From Bacillota bacterium (lineage in GTDB: Bacteria; Bacillota; Clostridia; Oscillospirales; Ruminococcaceae): a stretch of DNA of 17,614 nucleotides. The DNA lies in NCBI GenBank assembly GCA_023395435.1, contig JAEWZG010000136.1:1-17614 (forward strand), in the 5' to 3' direction. The position numbers and the translations under genes are program-made. Numbering within the stretch: the first letter of the stretch is position 1; every line of letters begins with the position of its first letter. Under the pieces are notes generated by a model. It had not been told where the DNA came from, did not search any database, and worked only from the letters and a program-made list of their open reading frames with translations. Shown here one piece after another: positions 15,346 to 17,614 of the stretch.

Positions 15346-16113
15346 ATGAATATATTATTTACCATTTGCGGCAGGGCGGGTTCAAAAGGAATTAAAAATA
15401 AAAACATAAAAGAATTTTTGGGATTTCCATTGCCTTTCTATACTCTATCCACTATTGAATTGTATATCAAGAATAACAGTCAGCACAATTATGATATTGT
15501 TTTGAATACAGACAGCAGTGAGCTTATCAGTTTGTTTGAAGAAAAGTCGTCTGTCAAAGTCAACGTTATTGAAAGAAAAAAAGAGCTTGCGCTCGATAAT
15601 ACTTCAAAGGTTGCTGTAATACTTAATTGCTTAAACATAATGCAGGAAAGAGAAAACAAAAAATACGATATGGTTGTTGACCTTGATATTACTTCACCGC
15701 TCAGAACTGTAAAGGATATTGAAAACCTTGTAAATGAAAAAGCAAGCAGCGATTTTGACGTGGTTTTTTCCGTCACTTCTTCAAGAAGAAATCCTTATTT
15801 TAATATGGTTAAGAAAAGCGAAAACGGATACGAAAGAGTAATAAAATCGTCCTATGTCAGCAGGCAGGAAGCTCCCGAAATATATGACATGAATGCGTCA
15901 ATGTATGCATATTCTCCGTCTTTCCTCAAAGCAGGAAAGGGCATTTTTGATGGGAAGTGCGGAATTATCGAAATGCTTGATACTGCCGTACTTGACCTTG
16001 ACCACGAGGGAGATTTTGAACTCATGCAGGTAATAGCTAAATATATTTATGAAAATTATGCTGATTTTGCACTTGTTCAAGGAAATATCAAAAATATCAT
16101 AAACGAAAAATAA
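15346..16113 (+). CDS. legF: LegF/NeuA-type CMP-nonulosonate cytidylyltransferase
   Basis: A 255-residue acylneuraminate cytidylyltransferase. The P-loop-like CTP-binding motif is CGRAGSKGIKNKNIKEF (8-24; R10, K14). LNTDSSEL (53-60) and VDLDITSPLR (111-120, with D112/D114 for metal) follow, then the sugar-binding YVSRQEAP (170-177) and YDMNASMYAY (180-189). It activates the nonulosonate made by LegI with CTP to give the CMP donor. It is shorter than NeuA proteins that carry an extra esterase domain and has none. CAAAGGAGC precedes the ATG. With the leg genes upstream, CMP-legionaminate or a tailored variant is the expected product. Confidence 0.9.
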   Translation: MNILFTICGRAGSKGIKNKNIKEFLGFPLPFYTLSTIELYIKNNSQHNYDIVLNTDSSELISLFEEKSSVKVNVIERKKELALDNTSKVAVILNCLNIMQERENKKYDMVVDLDITSPLRTVKDIENLVNEKASSDFDVVFSVTSSRRNPYFNMVKKSENGYERVIKSSYVSRQEAPEIYDMNASMYAYSPSFLKAGKGIFDGKCGIIEMLDTAVLDLDHEGDFELMQVIAKYIYENYADFALVQGNIKNIINEK

Positions 16114-16133
16114 GCTTATTGCGTGGAGGCTGT

Positions 16134-16778
16134 ATGACAAATAGCACTGACAGCACATATATTGCCCATTATGTGAACAGACAACTTAATATGTTTTTCG
16201 ACCAAAATGAAGATGTTTCGCCGTATTTAGATGCATGTCTTGAGCGCGTTATTGGCTGCTTTGAGGTAACCAAAAATAAATATTACAAAGAATTCTCATT
16301 GTTCCATTCAGGTCAGTATTCGATTTTCTTGTATTATTTAGCCAACACAACATATAAAAGTGGAAATGAAAAGCTGGCAACACTCCTGTATTATATGAAT
16401 AAAATTCTTCATTCGGTTGACTGGTTTTATCAGATAGAGCTACCTGAGTATTTCGGCGTTGAGCATCCTCTGGGCTGTGTGCTGGGGCGCGCAAAGTATA
16501 ATAACGGCTTTTTTGCGTATCAAGGCTGCACAGTTGGCGGAAATAAAGGAATGTATCCTGAATTAGGCAAGAATGTGATTATGTACAGCAACTCTTCGAT
16601 CTTGGGTAATTCGCATATTGGGAATAACGTCCTTATTTCAACAGGAACAACAGTCAAGGACCAAGATGTCGGCGACAACTGCCTTGTGTTTGGAGCATCT
16701 CCGAATCTAATTATTAAAGAAAAAAGTGAAGCTTATATAAGTAATATCTTGAGCAATTTTTGGGAAACTGATAATTAG
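16134..16778 (+). CDS. CysE-like left-handed beta-helix acetyltransferase
   Basis: A 214-residue protein with an alpha-helical N-terminal half (about 1-105) and a hexapeptide-repeat beta-helix (about 108-195), the layout of serine O-acetyltransferases. It has EHPLGCVLGRA (110-120, H111), YQGCTVGGNKG (129-139) and GNSHIGNNVLISTGTTV (158-174). The second catalytic His of CysE (in GGDRHPKI) is replaced by Y141 (GMYPEL). The extended C-terminus that binds cysteine is also missing. Acetylation of a sugar hydroxyl or amine on the nonulosonate or polymer is therefore more likely than cysteine synthesis. I chose ATG 16134 over the TTG at 16119 because TGGAGG lies between them. It is the last intact gene of the operon. 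Confidence 0.8.
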   Translation: MTNSTDSTYIAHYVNRQLNMFFDQNEDVSPYLDACLERVIGCFEVTKNKYYKEFSLFHSGQYSIFLYYLANTTYKSGNEKLATLLYYMNKILHSVDWFYQIELPEYFGVEHPLGCVLGRAKYNNGFFAYQGCTVGGNKGMYPELGKNVIMYSNSSILGNSHIGNNVLISTGTTVKDQDVGDNCLVFGASPNLIIKEKSEAYISNILSNFWETDN

Positions 16779-16814
16779 TCTTATATGATGAAAGTAAGAG
16801 TATAAATGATATGA

Positions 16815-17139
16815 ACCATTATTTTCTTTGAAAGCGAGGATTTCAAGAAATACTATACTGTGGGGCATAATTTCTTTGCTGGTTGCTTTGACGGGGAAAC
16901 ACTCGTCGGAGTTGCCGCAATGTGAAATGAGTCGCGTGTCTGCCTAGTTTTTGTAAGGCTCTCCACCGAAAGGGTATTGCTACGAAGCTTCTAAATATTA
17001 TGATTGAAGACAGAAAACAAGCGGAAATTGTGAGCATTATCCTCAATTCGGCACCATTCTATCATACAATAGGATTTGTTGACACTAATGTTGAGCTAAC
17101 ACAAAACGGCATTAGAATTATACCAATGATATATTACAA
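16815..17139 (+). pseudogene. Broken GNAT-family N-acetyltransferase gene
   Basis: Translating across defects gives a recognisable GNAT core. FDGETLVGVAAM is followed by an in-frame TGA (16923-16925, likely once TGG). A frameshift near 16970 leads to KGIATKLLNIMIED, the acetyl-CoA-binding signature. FYHTIGFVDTN and NGIRIIPM complete a typical C-terminus. The 5' part is also missing: an in-frame TGA at 16812-16814 precedes it and no start is seen. It follows the last polysaccharide gene by only 36 bp and is on the same strand. It is decayed chromosomal sequence and no part of the pathway. The 3' half alone still reads as a 62-codon open frame (17000-17188), but that would lack the core fold. 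Confidence 0.85.
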
Positions 17140-17141
17140 AA

Positions 17142-17174
17142 ATAAATGCGCCCGATTTGTTCGGACGCATTTAT
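17142..17174. terminator. Bidirectional terminator hairpin after the GNAT remnant
   Basis: ATAAATGCG (17142-17150) pairs with CGCATTTAT (17166-17174). After one C/A mismatch the stem continues with CCGA/TCGG around a TTTGT loop. AAAA precedes and a T-rich stretch (TCTATATTTTTAT) follows, so it can act for the operon/GNAT side and for the minus-strand pseudogene. It is the first terminator-like element after the promoter at 532. Confidence 0.8.
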
Positions 17175-17476
17175 CTATATTTTTATGATATTTGGTTTTC
17201 TTTCTTTGAAGTAAGTGACATATTTAAAACCTGCGTTTCATGCGATTTTCGTTGCCTCTGGGATGCCCTTGCCTACATCTGCGACATAGTGCAAGTCGAA
17301 GCCTGTGGTGATAATTTCACCGCCGCACTCCTTAAACATTTTCACAATATTTCTTTTATGGCGGTTACTTGTGTGAGCGAGTTTTCAAAAATCTCCGAAA
17401 ATAAAGTACCCATAGTGCGCCTGCCCTCAAGAATCCACCTGTCAACGTGACACTCGACGTGGTCGGTTATTGCACT
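17175..17476 (-). pseudogene. Broken minus-strand gene of unrecognised family
   Basis: Read on the minus strand, sensible protein appears in two frames. DRWILEGRRTMGTLFSEI and about 20 further residues come first. A frameshift near 17355 then leads to KMFKECGGEIITTG, DLHYVADVGKGIPEA and, after an in-frame TGA, NAGFKYVTYFKERK ending at a TAG (17177-17175). The frame is closed upstream by a TAA at 17479-17477 and no start codon fits. I do not recognise the family. This stretch is visibly richer in G+C than the neighbouring DNA, in line with a different origin or age. The terminator at 17142-17174 lies just past its stop, as for a once functional gene. Confidence 0.65.
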
Positions 17477-17614
17477 TTATCTTGACAAAACTGTTGTTAC
17501 AGATGACATTATTGAGCTTATACTAAACAGCTTTATTAATCTCGGCAAGCCATTGAAAAAGGTAGCATTTGTGGGATTAAGTTCAAAATACAAGAGATAT
17601 ATAAAGAAAAAATC
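17451..17614 (+). pseudogene. 5'-less copy of the left-edge gene, cut by the window end
   Basis: The frame opens after TGA at 17448-17450 and reads LYLDKTVVTDDIIELILNS, then enters the 83-bp repeat in the same frame as bases 1-144. There is no ATG, GTG or TTG in frame, so a start is missing. The 5' boundary overlaps the decayed minus-strand gene. On a circular or tandem reading this fragment and the one at 1-144 are a single gene remnant ending at the terminator at 144-179. Confidence 0.6.
17532..17614. repeat. Right copy of 83-bp terminal direct repeat
   Basis: Identical to bases 1-83 in the same orientation, ending at the last base of the window. The base before it (C at 17531) completes the codon AGC, so coding phase is kept across the junction with base 84. 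Confidence 0.97.

Noticed and set aside
17000..17188. Intact 62-residue gene
   Set aside because: The translation is just the C-terminal part of a GNAT protein whose upstream half is present in another frame with a stop codon, so it is a fragment of a pseudogene.
1..17614. Phage genome with direct terminal repeats
   Set aside because: The ends are direct repeats, but no capsid, terminase, portal, tail, lysis or replication gene is present, and the content is a bacterial polysaccharide operon.
1..17614. Plasmid suggested by circular ends
   Set aside because: No replication initiator, partition, mobilisation gene or iteron-like origin can be seen, so a self-replicating plasmid is not supported.

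Overview
The window holds one long, tightly packed surface-polysaccharide operon (about 606-16778, 15 genes, all on the + strand). It is flanked by about 1.3 kb of decayed gene remnants. Low GC, strong AGGAGG-type ribosome binding sites, TTG start use and short intergenic gaps suggest a low-GC Firmicute, probably a gut or rumen Clostridia species. That assignment is inference from composition and style; no rRNA or other marker gene is present. No transposase, integrase, phage, plasmid replication, CRISPR or RNA gene is visible.

Left flank (1-605): the 3' end of an unidentified gene, a rho-independent terminator, a 19-codon minus-strand remnant, about 290 bp of very AT-rich non-coding DNA, and a good sigma-70/SigA-type promoter (TTGACA, 16 bp, TATAAT) that can drive the operon. 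Assembly/export half (606-7306): a CapE/WbjB-type UDP-GlcNAc dehydratase, a Wzy-like polymerase, an unrecognised GT-B-like protein, an RmlD-like reductase, a GT2 glycosyltransferase and a Wzx flippase. Sugar-nucleotide half (7329-16778): a full legionaminic-acid-type nonulosonate (NulO) pathway in order LegB, LegC, PtmE, LegH, LegI, LegG, two Gfo/Idh/MocA oxidoreductases, LegF (CMP-NulO synthetase), and a CysE-like left-handed beta-helix acetyltransferase. Right flank (16779-17614): a broken GNAT acetyltransferase, a bidirectional terminator, a broken minus-strand gene, and a 5'-less gene fragment.

How the genes fit together: PtmE would make an activated GlcNAc (GDP-linked in the Campylobacter route). 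LegB, LegC and LegH convert it to the 4-acetamido 6-deoxy sugar. LegG epimerises and hydrolyses this to 2,4-diacetamido-2,4,6-trideoxymannose. LegI condenses that with phosphoenolpyruvate to a legionaminic acid, and LegF activates it with CTP. The two oxidoreductases and the terminal acetyltransferase probably tailor the sugar. The CapE-like/RmlD-like pair would supply a second, deoxy-L-HexNAc precursor. Glycosyltransferases build the repeat unit, Wzx flips it and Wzy polymerises it, giving a sialic-acid-like capsule or exopolysaccharide.

The first 83 bases and last 83 bases are identical, and the reading frame of the edge gene runs unbroken across the join. The sequence therefore behaves as a 17,531-bp circle or as one unit of a tandem array, although it carries no replication or recombination gene. 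Other points to follow up are a candidate new CMP-NulO transferase (3025-4170) and an oxidoreductase pair in which one member has lost the usual catalytic residues.
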